From: Acidobacteriota bacterium
Lineage (GTDB): Bacteria; Acidobacteriota; Terriglobia; Terriglobales; Acidobacteriaceae
NCBI GenBank assembly: GCA_021791875.1
Contig: JAJYVU010000008.1
Span: forward strand, 34,290-98,289
DNA length: 64,000 nucleotides
Direction: 5' to 3'
Shown: positions 53,752 to 61,565 of the stretch, in pieces
Position numbering within the stretch: position 1 is the first letter of the stretch
Layout of the letters: each line of letters starts with the position of its first letter
Program-made: the position numbers and the translations under genes
Notes under the pieces: generated by a model
What the model saw: only the letters and a program-made list of their open reading frames with translations
Database searches by the model: none
Told to the model about the DNA's origin: nothing

Positions 53752-54858
53752 ATGGCTTCTAGCCGTATCTTGGTCGTCGATCAGGAGCCTTATACGCGGG
53801 CCGTGATCGCGACCATGCTTGAGAAGTCGAATTATTTCCCCGTGGTCGCCACCAATGGCCACGAGGCGATGGCTCGTCTCGAGCAGGATGCTCCCTTCGA
53901 CGTCGTCCTCTCCGACATCATGATCAATGGTGTCGATGGCATCGGTCTACTCGATAAACTCCGCGAAATTCACCCCGACACACCCATGGTCATGGTCACC
54001 GCCATGCAGGATGTCGGCGTCGCAATCTCTGCGATGCGCCGCGGAGCTTACGACTATCTCCTCAAGCCCTTTGCCCGCGAACAGCTGCTGGCAACCATTG
54101 AACGCGCCCTCGATTACCGGCGTCTCGTCCAGCAGAATTCCATGTACCGGCAGAACCTGGAGGAACTCGTCTCTGCCCGGACGGAAATGCTGCGTCAGGC
54201 CATCAACGACCTTGAACGCTCGTATGACATCACCCTCGAGGCGCTTGGCGACGCCCTCGATCTGAAGGACGCGGAGACCGAAGGGCACTCCAAGCGCGTG
54301 ACCGCCTATACCATCGCCCTTGCCCGCCACATGGGCGTTCCCGACGCCCAGATGCGCATCGTCGCCCGCGGCGCGTTTCTCCACGACATCGGCAAAATGG
54401 CGATTCCCGACGCCATTCTACTCAAGCCGGGCCGCCTCGATCCCGGCGAAACGACGATCATGCGCGAGCACTGCCTTCGCGGCTATCAGATCCTGCGCAA
54501 GATTCCCTTCCTGCGCGATGCCGCCGAAATCGTCTACAGCCATCAGGAGCACTTCGACGGCTCCGGCTACCCGCGTGGCCTGCACGGCGACCAGATTCCC
54601 CTCGGAGCCCGCATCTTCGCCGTCGCCGACACCCTCGACGCCATCACCTCCGACCGCCCCTACCGCCGCGCCAACTCTTTTGACGCCGCCCGGCGCGAAA
54701 TCCGCCGATGTTCCGGCACTCAGTTCGATCCGGCTGTCGTCGATGTCTTTCTCCGCATCCCAGATCAGATATGGAGAGATCTTCAGGCGGAGATCCTTCG
54801 CCAGACCCGGTTCTCGCCGCTCTTCTTCATCGGTGACCACCGCGATTTCCTCATCTGA
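53752..54858 (+). CDS. HD-GYP domain response regulator (probable c-di-GMP phosphodiesterase)
   Basis: The 368-residue product joins a receiver domain (residues 1-120; phosphoacceptor near residue 55 in DVVLSDIMING; YLLKPFAR) through a coiled coil (MLRQAINDLERSYD) to an HD-GYP domain. The HD part shows EGHSKRVTAYT, FLHDIGKMAIPD, and the GYP part EHFDGSGYPRGL, with ADTLDAITSDRPYR after it. All residues needed for phosphodiesterase activity seem present. The start is uncertain: ATG 53752 fits the domain start and has ggagcg 8 bp upstream, while ATG 53713 would add 13 residues. The partner kinase is not adjacent. Confidence 0.92.
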   Translation: MASSRILVVDQEPYTRAVIATMLEKSNYFPVVATNGHEAMARLEQDAPFDVVLSDIMINGVDGIGLLDKLREIHPDTPMVMVTAMQDVGVAISAMRRGAYDYLLKPFAREQLLATIERALDYRRLVQQNSMYRQNLEELVSARTEMLRQAINDLERSYDITLEALGDALDLKDAETEGHSKRVTAYTIALARHMGVPDAQMRIVARGAFLHDIGKMAIPDAILLKPGRLDPGETTIMREHCLRGYQILRKIPFLRDAAEIVYSHQEHFDGSGYPRGLHGDQIPLGARIFAVADTLDAITSDRPYRRANSFDAARREIRRCSGTQFDPAVVDVFLRIPDQIWRDLQAEILRQTRFSPLFFIGDHRDFLI

Positions 54859-54887
54859 GACCTGTTAACCATACTAGGGAGGCACCC

Positions 54888-55166
54888 ATGACTGTGCTCA
54901 GCGCCAGCGCCGTCGAGCAGAAGCTCGGAACCCTCAAGGGCTGGAAGCTCGAAGGCGCGGAAATTGTCCGCCATTTCGAATTCCCCACCTTTCCCGCCGC
55001 CATCCGGTTCGTGAACCAGGTCGCGGAAAAGGCTGAAGCCGCCAACCATCACCCCGACATCGACATTCGCTATAACAAGGTCCGCCTCGCCCTCGTCAGT
55101 CACGACGCCGGCGGCCTCACCGACCGGGATTTCGGCCTCGCCGCCGCCATTAACCAACTCGCCTAG
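54888..55166 (+). CDS. phhB: 4a-hydroxytetrahydrobiopterin dehydratase (PCD/DCoH)
   Basis: This enzyme recycles pterin cofactor after aromatic amino acid hydroxylation. The 92-residue product has the family pattern GWKLEGAEIVRHFEF, and the catalytic stretch ANHHPDIDIRYNKVRLAL. A GGGAGG ribosome site lies 5 bp before the ATG. No phenylalanine hydroxylase gene is next to it, so it may also serve molybdopterin or another pterin pathway as proposed for related small dehydratases. It follows the HD-GYP gene at 29 bp and might be co-transcribed. Confidence 0.9.
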   Translation: MTVLSASAVEQKLGTLKGWKLEGAEIVRHFEFPTFPAAIRFVNQVAEKAEAANHHPDIDIRYNKVRLALVSHDAGGLTDRDFGLAAAINQLA

Positions 55167-55360
55167 CGCAGCTCGAATTTGTCAGATCCCGGGCGCGCGG
55201 CTCCCAAAGATAATATGACGGAGCCCCACATCTGCCCGTCTTCGTGAGATGCGGGTTCCACCCTCTTAAACATCAATCACCCGGCGCCTCCCCGGTTAAC
55301 GAGCCACTCCCAGCGGGAATGGCGCACAACGTGCGCGATCGCCCGTGCGGTCAGCACCCC

Positions 55361-55402
55361 TTGACATTCGACCTGAGCCAATCCTATTTTGAGTCGAATG
55401 TC
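55361..55402 (+). promoter_or_regulatory. Promoter with 10-bp dyad for padR-ADOP
   Basis: TTGACA at 55361-55366 and TATTTT at 55385-55390 are 18 bp apart. A perfect inverted repeat gacattcgac (55363-55372) and gtcgaatgtc (55393-55402) overlaps the -35 and the PadR start codon. Transcription would begin at or next to the ATG at 55398, giving a leaderless or nearly leaderless mRNA. The dyad is a good candidate for PadR autorepression. Confidence 0.6.
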
Positions 55403-55748
55403 GATTAGAAACCCCAACTCCCAGCTCGAACTCCTGCAGGGCACACTCGACCTGCTCATCCTGCAAACCCTCGCCTTCGGCCGCGCCCACGGCCACGCCA
55501 TCGCACGCTCCATTGAGCTCAAATCCGACGAAGTCCTCCGCGTCGGCCACGGCTCTCTGTATCCGGCCCTCCAGCGCCTGCTCAGGCTCAAACTCATCAC
55601 CGCCGAAGACGGCATTTCAGAAAACAACCGCAAGGCCCGCTTCTATCGCCTTACCGCCAAGGGCCACAGCGTCCTGCATGCGGAAACCTCCAAATGGCAG
55701 CGCTTTTCCGAGGCCATCGCCCGCGTCCTCCAGCCACTGCCCGAATAA
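55398..55748 (+). CDS. PadR-family transcriptional regulator (acidobacterial type)
   Basis: The 116-residue product is a compact winged-helix protein with [25 protein letters not shown], the wing [18 protein letters not shown] and the C-terminal helix [19 protein letters not shown]. It matches the acidobacterial PadR group that stands in front of ADOP permeases. ATG 55398 is chosen because family members begin about there; TTG 55389 would add 3 residues. No ribosome site is present, in line with a leaderless message. It probably represses itself and the permease gene that starts 21 bp after its stop. Confidence 0.9.
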   Translation: MSIRNPNSQLELLQGTLDLLILQTLAFGRAHGHAIARSIELKSDEVLRVGHGSLYPALQRLLRLKLITAEDGISENNRKARFYRLTAKGHSVLHAETSKWQRFSEAIARVLQPLPE

Positions 55749-55769
55749 CCTCCGCCCGGAGCCTTGCTC

Positions 55770-58376
55770 ATGAACTTCTTCCGTCGCCGCCAAAGCCGAC
55801 TCCAGCAGGAAATCGAGGCACACATCGCTTTCGAGATCGAAGAAAACCTCGAGGTCGGCATGTCCCCGGAAGAAGCCCGCCACGCGGCGACGAAAAAATT
55901 CGGCAGCCCGCAGCTCACCGTCGAGCGCTCCCGCGAAATCTGGGGCCTCGTCTGGCTTGAACGGCTCCTGCAGGACCTCCGCTACGCTCTCCGTACGCTC
56001 AAAAAATCGCCCGGCTACACCGCAACCGTCATCCTCACGCTCGCCGTCGGCCTCGGCGCCACCGCCACCATCCTCGCCGTCGTCGACTCCGTCCTTCTGC
56101 GCCCCGTCGCCATCCCCCACCCCGAGCAGCTCGTCATGGTGCAGGGACAGAACAACACTTTGCTGGCAGACTCTCAAATCGAAGACCTAAGCCATCAGAG
56201 CCGGATCTTCTCAGCCGTCAGCGCTTACTCCACAGGCCTCAAGCCGGTCGTCACGCCGAGCAGTACGCGCGTATCTCTGTTCGCAAAGGTTACGCCAGAC
56301 TTGTTCAAGGCGCTCGACGTTCACGCCCTGCGCGGCCGCCTGTTCCGCCACGCCGATACCTCCGCTCCCGTGGTTGTCCTCAACTATGCTTTCTGGCATG
56401 ACTGGCTGCACGCCAAACCGGGTATCGTCGGCTCCACCATCAAAATAGGTGGCAAAGAGCAAACTGTCATCGGCATTCTTCCCCAAGGAGTGCACTTTCC
56501 ATTCGGCCTGTCAGCGCCGTTCGTGTATCTGCCCCTGTCGCATCAGGCGAAGAACCACAACTTCATGAACGGAAACTACGCCTTTGTCATGGCAAGGATG
56601 GAGCCCGGTGTCACCCTTCCGCAGGCCCGCGCAGCGGCAGAGAGCGTTCTGGCGCACGACTACCAGGGCGACGGCGTCAGCCCGAAGATGCTCTTCATGC
56701 AGTCCTACAAAACCTACCTCGTCGGCAACATGCAAAAGCCACTGTTCGCCCTGCTCGGCGGTGTCCTCGTCCTGCTGCTCATCGCCTGCGCCAACGTCGC
56801 CAATCTGCAAATCGTCCGCTCGCTCGAACGCATGGAAGAAATGCACGTCCGCTCCGCGCTCGGAGCCAGCTTCGCCCGCCTACTGCAGCAACTCATAACA
56901 GAGAGTGTCGTCGTCGCCTTCTCCGGGGCCTTGCTCGGCGCGGCTATCTCCTTTGCCGCCATTCACGCCATCAAGGCAGCCTATGAAGACGCCTACGCCC
57001 GCTTTCAGCATCTCGCCCTGCACCCCGTGGTCTTCCTCACCATGGCGCTGCTCGCGCTGGCAGTCGGAATCCTCGCATCGCTCGCTCCTGCCTTTCATGT
57101 TCGCCGCCAGACCATGGCCTCCACTGTCAGGCAGCGCACCACGCCGCGCACCCGGCTCTCCAGCGCGCTCGTCGCACTGCAGGTCGCGCTCACCTGCGTC
57201 TTATTGGTTGTCTGCGGCCTTTTTGTCCGCACCTTTGTCGCGCTGCAGCACGTCCAGCTTGGCTTCAATCCCCATCACCTCACCGAGCTGGTTCTCCTGC
57301 CACAAGACACGCACAAGTCGCCCACCTTCTACCGGGAGACGGACGCCGAACTTCTGCACCGATTCCAGGCTCTTCCCGGCGTGCAAGCGGCTGCTCTGCA
57401 AAGCTCTCTGCCATTTTCCAGATACCAGTTCTATATGAGTTCGAGCACAGATGTCAGCACACGCCCATTTCGCAATGGCGATTCGGCGTCCTACAGCATC
57501 GTCAGTTCCAACTTCGTCACGGCCAGCGGAATCCACCTGCTGCAAGGCCGCGGCTTCCTGCCCAGCGACGATGGCAGCAAAGCCATCGTCGTTCTCGTCA
57601 ATCAGGCCTTCGTTCACAAATTTCTCACTGGCCATAACCCCATCGGCGTCAACATCAAGATGCACTCCGATCCCGGCGACAAACCCTCCGACAAGCCTCT
57701 TCGGGGAAACATGACCATCGTCGGTGTCGTTCAAAACGAACTGCAGGGCGGCGATCTCGGAGCAGCCTTCCAGCCCATGGTCTATCTCGACTACGCGCAG
57801 CTTCCCGCCAAGTCCGGCTTTCTCTCCGTCTTCACCATCTGCTCACAGTTCGCCATCCGCTCCACCCTGCCGCAGGGCGTTCTTCGCAACGAAATCCGCG
57901 CGACCCTCAAGCGCGTCGCTCCAGACATGGCTGAGATGGAAATACAGCCTATGGAGCAGGGCATCGCCAGCTCCCTCAGCCAGCGCCGCCTCGCCCTCCG
58001 CCTCGTCTCCAGCTTTGGTGCCGTCGCCCTTCTGCTGTCGGCCATCGGCATCTACGGCGTGCTGGCCTACGCCGTCACCCTCCGCCGCAAAGAGATCGGC
58101 ATCCGTATGGCCCTCGGCTCCTCGCGCACCGGTGTCATCCATCTGGTCCTCCGCAAGGCCGCATGGATGGTCCTCTTCGGCGTCCTTCCCGGCATGGCCG
58201 GAGCATGGTTCGCGGGCCGCGCCGTCAAATCCTTCCTTTTCGGCGTCACCCCGCTCGATCCCATGACCGAAACCGCCGTCGCCCTCGCCCTGCTTCTCGT
58301 CGCCGCCCTCGCCGCCTCCATCCCTGCCTGGCGAGCCGCCCGCGTCGATCCGATGGAGGTGCTTCGCACCGAGTAA
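55770..58376 (+). CDS. ADOP-family MacB/FtsX-like permease
   Basis: The 868-residue membrane protein belongs to the ADOP family. The N-terminus is soluble (MNFFRRRQSRLQQEIEAHIA, EARHAATKKFGSP), then comes one membrane segment (TVILTLAVGLGATATILAVV), a MacB_PCD-like periplasmic domain, a three-TM FtsX block, and a repeat of PCD and FtsX blocks ending in AALAASIPAWRAARVDPMEVL. There is no ATPase gene next to it, which explains the name orphan. The pairing with a PadR gene is the usual one. Export of a peptide or drug, or mechanotransmission as in MacB, is possible, but the function of these proteins is not known to me. ATG 55770 is preferred to TTG 55764. Confidence 0.92.
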   Translation: MNFFRRRQSRLQQEIEAHIAFEIEENLEVGMSPEEARHAATKKFGSPQLTVERSREIWGLVWLERLLQDLRYALRTLKKSPGYTATVILTLAVGLGATATILAVVDSVLLRPVAIPHPEQLVMVQGQNNTLLADSQIEDLSHQSRIFSAVSAYSTGLKPVVTPSSTRVSLFAKVTPDLFKALDVHALRGRLFRHADTSAPVVVLNYAFWHDWLHAKPGIVGSTIKIGGKEQTVIGILPQGVHFPFGLSAPFVYLPLSHQAKNHNFMNGNYAFVMARMEPGVTLPQARAAAESVLAHDYQGDGVSPKMLFMQSYKTYLVGNMQKPLFALLGGVLVLLLIACANVANLQIVRSLERMEEMHVRSALGASFARLLQQLITESVVVAFSGALLGAAISFAAIHAIKAAYEDAYARFQHLALHPVVFLTMALLALAVGILASLAPAFHVRRQTMASTVRQRTTPRTRLSSALVALQVALTCVLLVVCGLFVRTFVALQHVQLGFNPHHLTELVLLPQDTHKSPTFYRETDAELLHRFQALPGVQAAALQSSLPFSRYQFYMSSSTDVSTRPFRNGDSASYSIVSSNFVTASGIHLLQGRGFLPSDDGSKAIVVLVNQAFVHKFLTGHNPIGVNIKMHSDPGDKPSDKPLRGNMTIVGVVQNELQGGDLGAAFQPMVYLDYAQLPAKSGFLSVFTICSQFAIRSTLPQGVLRNEIRATLKRVAPDMAEMEIQPMEQGIASSLSQRRLALRLVSSFGAVALLLSAIGIYGVLAYAVTLRRKEIGIRMALGSSRTGVIHLVLRKAAWMVLFGVLPGMAGAWFAGRAVKSFLFGVTPLDPMTETAVALALLLVAALAASIPAWRAARVDPMEVLRTE

Positions 58377-58725
58377 CGGGCGGGGGAAGTCACCAGTGTG
58401 GAACAACCCATCGGCGGTATAGGCCAAATTGCCGGGAATTACCCCTCAAATTGGTATTCTGAAAGTAGGTGGGCATGAAAAGAAGGCTGCTGAAGCCACG
58501 CCATTCCTTTCGTCTCTGCATGCCAACTCGGGGAGGTTTTCACAGTAAATCCCCGCGAAATCACCAGTCAGTCATTTAGATTCAACTATTTCCATACAAG
58601 AACGGCGCGAGTTCATCAATCCATAATGAGTGGTCGACATCATGGAATCAATAGCTTACGCACAAAAAACCATGGGGCCTTGGAAGCATATGTTCTATGT
58701 TTGCGCGCCGAAGCGGCTGCTATCT
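58377..58725. other. Intergenic stretch with nothing recognised (349 bp)
   Basis: It lies between the ADOP gene and the end of a small minus-strand ORF. No gene, hairpin with T run or repeat was found. Confidence 0.45.
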
Positions 58726-58983
58726 TCAGTAAATCGCGTCGCTTTCCTCCGGCGAGCTAGCTGTCGCCGGGTCACCCCGATGCCCGCGATTCTTCACAAG
58801 TGTCGTCAGGGCCTTACGATTCCAAACAGCCAGCGCAAAACAGCCTACGATCGCGCCGCCGACAAGCAAAACGCCGGTCCCAACGCCGGAAATCTTGCCT
58901 TTTACCACTTTCTGTGGAGCGTCTTCCGTCCTTGGTAGGTTCTCTTTGGAGGTAAGTTCTTTATTTTGAATGGCAGAATTCAT
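58726..58983 (-). CDS. Possible small single-TM protein
   Basis: The 85-residue ORF would give a protein with a polar N-terminus, one glycine-rich membrane segment (VGTGVLLVGGAIVGCFALAV) and a basic tail (RKALTTLVKNRGHRGD), which is a credible small membrane protein. No ribosome site precedes the ATG at 58983, and no family is recognised. It points away from the candidate RNA gene that begins near 59043. It could be a real gene or a chance ORF. Confidence 0.42.
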   Translation of the reverse strand: MNSAIQNKELTSKENLPRTEDAPQKVVKGKISGVGTGVLLVGGAIVGCFALAVWNRKALTTLVKNRGHRGDPATASSPEESDAIY

Positions 58984-59007
58984 AGTTTGAAAATTTTGTA
59001 TTTTTGC

Positions 59008-59036
59008 TTGCGTTGGAATTCATTTCAACGTATATT
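59008..59036 (+). promoter_or_regulatory. Sigma-70-like promoter of candidate small RNA
   Basis: TTGCGT (59008-59013) and TATATT (59031-59036) are separated by 17 bp in an AT-rich stretch. Predicted start of transcription is near 59043. No ORF with a ribosome site follows before the terminator at 59215-59250. Confidence 0.5.
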
Positions 59037-59042
59037 TAATTC

Positions 59043-59250
59043 ATCCGAGGTCGCTGACCAAGGATGTGAGATCAGAGCAGAAGTTTTGGAGCCCAGGACA
59101 GAGTCTGATCGTCTAACCAATGTGAGAGGTGGATCAAGTCCAATCTCACCATCCATGGATGGAGCCAAAGCTCTCCTGGATGCCAAAAATTTATAAGTTG
59201 CGTCACTGGCCTCCCGGCACGAACTTAACTCGTTCGTGCCGTCTTTTTTT
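59043..59250 (+). ncRNA. Candidate structured small RNA upstream of ssrA (about 208 nt)
   Basis: The stretch has its own promoter-like sequence and ends in a strong terminator, yet codes for no convincing protein. Predicted stems, all read directly, are ggtc/gacc (59049-59052 with 59056-59059), gatcaga/tctgatc (59070-59076 with 59104-59110), gtgaga/tctcac (59122-59127 with 59144-59149) with an inner tgga/tcca, and the 14-base self-complementary ccatccatggatgg (59149-59162). The length is close to that of 6S RNA, but I cannot confirm that fold. It might also be the leftover 3' part of a lost gene. Confidence 0.45.
59215..59250 (+). terminator. Strong rho-independent terminator before ssrA
   Basis: A perfect 10-bp stem (59215-59224 cggcacgaac with 59232-59241 gttcgtgccg) with a 7-nt loop is followed by tcttttttt. 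No annotated plus-strand gene lies upstream, so it most likely ends the candidate small RNA. Confidence 0.88.
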
Positions 59251-59367
59251 CTACTCGACGCGCCGGTTCTAACAACCCCGCCCATTCTGACTGCGCTCCA
59301 GGGCAATGGCTCCCATTTCAAGGCTACAATGGAATCAGGGATTCATCATCTCCACCCCGCAAGAGGA

Positions 59368-59718
59368 GGGGGCGTCACGGTTTCGACGGGATTGGATGGG
59401 TCAAAGAGGCATGCCGGGGTGTGGGCACCCGTAATCGCTCGCAAAACAATACTTGCCAACAATAATCTGGCACTCGCAGCTTAATTAAATAAGTTGCCGT
59501 CCTCCGAGGCTTCGCCTGCGGGCCGAGGCAGGACGTCATACAGCAGGCTGGTTCCCTGGGCTGGGTCTGGGCCATGGGGATGAGATCCACGGACTAGCAT
59601 TCTGCGTATCTTGTCGCTTCTAAGCGCAGAGTGCGAAACCCTCCGGAAGCGACTGAGCATGGAGTCTCTTTGTCGATGCCAGTTTCGGACGCGGGTTCGA
59701 CTCCCGCCGCCTCCACCA
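59368..59718 (+). ncRNA. ssrA: Transfer-messenger RNA
   Basis: tmRNA rescues stalled ribosomes and tags the broken protein. The 5' end ggggg(cg) at 59368 pairs with cgcctcc before the encoded CCA (59716-59718), giving a 7-bp acceptor stem with one G-U. The tmRNA-typical cgtcacggtttcgacggg follows the 5' end. The T arm gcgggttcgactcccgc lies at 59691-59707. The tag reading frame runs from about gcc at 59455 to taa at 59482-59484 and encodes ANNNLALAA. A tacaat hexamer at 59325-59330 could be the -10. The 3' end is directly followed by an integrase gene, so it is the probable attachment site of an island. Confidence 0.96.
59691..59718 (+). other. Probable attachment site in the ssrA 3' end
   Basis: The T arm and acceptor 3' strand of tmRNA are a common target of tyrosine recombinases. 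An integrase begins 77 bp downstream and points away. The base composition turns AT-rich right after 59718. A second copy of this sequence, which would mark the other end of the island, was not found in the window and may lie to the right. Confidence 0.55.
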
Positions 59719-59794
59719 GCATTAAATCGTTTATATTGAGTAATTTATAAAATTGTGGATTTTCCATGTACGATACGCGTACGATAGCTCCATT

Positions 59795-61039
59795 ATGCTT
59801 ACGCTCTATCGTCGCCATTTGAAGCGCTGCTCGAAGACCGATGACCGCTACTGGAAGCGCTGTTCCTGCCCCATGTGGGTCGAAGGAACGGTCAACGGAA
59901 CCTACATCCGTCGCAGCCTCCAGACCGCCAGCTGGGAACGCGCTCAGAATCTTGCCCACGAGATTGAGAGCGCCGACGACCCAAAGGCCGCGCCTGAAAA
60001 GAAAGAAGAGCCCGTCACTATTAAGCAGGCGGTTGATGAATACCTGGCTGACGCACGGGCGCGCAATTTGGCAGAGTCCACACTCAGCAAACTGGAGACG
60101 ATCTTCCGAAAGCAGTTTCTTGCCTGGACAAAGTCAGAGGGCTACACCCTGCTGCGCGAACTGGATTTGCGTGCCGTTCAATCGTTTCGGGCGACATGGA
60201 GAGATGGTGGACTGGCCAAGAAGAAAAAGCAGGAACGTCTTACGGGGTTCTTCTGGTTCTGCATCCGCGCCGGCTGGATCACACAGAGTCCGACGCTTAA
60301 TCTCAAGCGCATTACTGTACAGCAGATGCCAACCGACTATTTTCCACGCGAGGAATACAACGAGATCATTGATGGCACCTACCGTCTCGATGACGGGCTG
60401 GAGCGCGGCTATGACGTGGAAAAGCGCGGACAGCGCATCCGTGCATTGGTGCAGTTGTTGCGTTGGAGCGGTCTGCGCATTCGCGATGCCGTGACACTTG
60501 AAAGAGCACGCCTGCAGTCGAATGACGACCTCCTGCTCTATCAAGCCAAGACGGGCGTACCCGTCTATGTTCCCCTCCCGCATGAAGTTGCCGAGGATCT
60601 TCGCAATGTCCCTGAGGGGCCAAAGCCGAACCCGCGCTACTTCTTTTGGAGCGGGAACGGCGATCCGAAATCGGCGGTGGCAGACTGGCAGCGCGCCTTT
60701 CGCCGGTTGTTCGAAGTGGCCGGACTGGAGAGTCCGGACGGAACGCGGAAGCGTTGCTTCCCCCATATGTTCCGCGATACCTTCGCTGTCGAAATGCTGC
60801 TGGCTGGAGTACCGATTGATCAGGTCTCGATTCTGCTGGGACACAAGAGCGTAAAGATTACCGAGAAGCACTACGCGCCCTTCGTGAAGGCGCGACAGGA
60901 ACAACTTGCGGCGAGTGTCCGGCAGGCGTGGCAGGAAATGGAACCAAAACCGCCGAAATCCCCGAAGAAAGCTCGTGCGGCAAGTTCATCCGGCCCGGCG
61001 CTGGTGTACTCGAATCAAGACACTCTCCGGAATGCGTAG
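59795..61039 (+). CDS. Tyrosine recombinase/integrase
   Basis: The 414-residue product is a phage-type site-specific recombinase. It has an N-terminal Cys-bearing motif (KRCSCPMW), an SAM-like core-binding domain (about 75-165) and a catalytic domain with Arg228 in WSGLRIRDAV, His324 and Arg327 in PHMFRDTF, His350 in LLGHKSVKITEKHY and nucleophile Tyr360. All catalytic residues are present, so it should be active. ATG 59795 is taken as start; the frame is open to 59753. Its position behind ssrA argues for integration there. Its last 54 bp overlap the convergent HTH gene. Confidence 0.93.
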   Translation: MLTLYRRHLKRCSKTDDRYWKRCSCPMWVEGTVNGTYIRRSLQTASWERAQNLAHEIESADDPKAAPEKKEEPVTIKQAVDEYLADARARNLAESTLSKLETIFRKQFLAWTKSEGYTLLRELDLRAVQSFRATWRDGGLAKKKKQERLTGFFWFCIRAGWITQSPTLNLKRITVQQMPTDYFPREEYNEIIDGTYRLDDGLERGYDVEKRGQRIRALVQLLRWSGLRIRDAVTLERARLQSNDDLLLYQAKTGVPVYVPLPHEVAEDLRNVPEGPKPNPRYFFWSGNGDPKSAVADWQRAFRRLFEVAGLESPDGTRKRCFPHMFRDTFAVEMLLAGVPIDQVSILLGHKSVKITEKHYAPFVKARQEQLAASVRQAWQEMEPKPPKSPKKARAASSSGPALVYSNQDTLRNA

Positions 61040-61312
61040 GTTGCAGTAGCCGCGCTTCTTCCTGGTTTCCGGTGATCCCCATTTAAGTACGCCGGGTTCA
61101 TTAACGAAAAACTGCCGGACGGACTTTTCGCTCATCCCCCATTGCCGGGCAACTTCCGGCACGGTGAAATGCCGCTCCAGCGCGACAGAGTGAGACGCAT
61201 CGGCGTCATCCCCTAAGCTTATCCGCGCCGTTGGGCGGCTGCGACCTTCAAATGGAATCAGCCGAAGCGACTCGTTTTCGTTTTCTTTCTCCTGGATTTC
61301 GAGCTTCCTCAT
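60986..61312 (-). CDS. Excisionase-like helix-turn-helix protein
   Basis: The 108-residue product has a MerR/Xis-like DNA-binding segment in its second half: HFTVPEVARQWGMSEKSVRQFF, then VLKWGSPETRKKRGYCNLRIPES, as in small acidobacterial HTH proteins found near integrases. A GAGG site lies 7 bp before the ATG. It overlaps the integrase 3' end by 54 bp in the opposite direction, so transcription of one may limit the other. It is probably the directionality factor or a regulator of the island. Confidence 0.75.
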   Translation of the reverse strand: MRKLEIQEKENENESLRLIPFEGRSRPTARISLGDDADASHSVALERHFTVPEVARQWGMSEKSVRQFFVNEPGVLKWGSPETRKKRGYCNLRIPESVLIRVHQRRAG

Positions 61313-61391
61313 CTCAAGACCTCAATCAACGGATGCTGATGTTTGGAGATTCACTCGGAACCGCAGAATCTGTCTAATGAAAAATAGGGAG

Positions 61392-61418
61392 CCCGTTATT
61401 CCTGCCATGCATAACGGG
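61392..61418. promoter_or_regulatory. Inverted repeat in the HTH-LysR divergent region
   Basis: Arms cccgttat (61392-61399) and ataacggg (61411-61418) are perfect, with an 11-nt loop and gtttatt after. It could be an operator or a weak terminator. Position between two divergent regulator genes favours a regulatory site. Confidence 0.4.
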
Positions 61419-61462
61419 TTTATTCCAGCAACCGTCATTGGGCAGGACGCATCAAATAATGA

Positions 61463-61482
61463 GATCAACTGATCGATTGATC
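61463..61482. promoter_or_regulatory. Candidate LysR-type operator
   Basis: The arms gatcaa (61463-61468) and ttgatc (61477-61482) form an inverted repeat with an 8-bp centre, roughly of the T-N11-A type bound by LysR proteins. It lies 83 bp before the lysR-like start. Confidence 0.35.
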
Positions 61483-61565
61483 CCTGCGCGCACCCGGCGG
61501 TGGGATTCCTTCTTCATTTCTTCCGTTCACTGTTGCTGCCTTGCGTTCTCCGTCGGAGGGCAGCC

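Noticed and set aside
58540..58560. A ttttcacag stretch resembling the end of the MITE-like repeat
   Set aside because: Only the short end matches; the 43-base centre and the other end are missing.
59025..59321. 98-codon minus-strand frame and 76-codon plus-strand frame over the candidate RNA
   Set aside because: Neither has a ribosome site or a family-like pattern, and both cross the strong terminator or the stems. The RNA interpretation explains more.
59236..59484. Plus-strand ORF ending in ANNNLALAA
   Set aside because: The C-terminal piece is the tmRNA tag frame; the rest reads through the tmRNA 5' part and its promoter, so it is not a protein gene.
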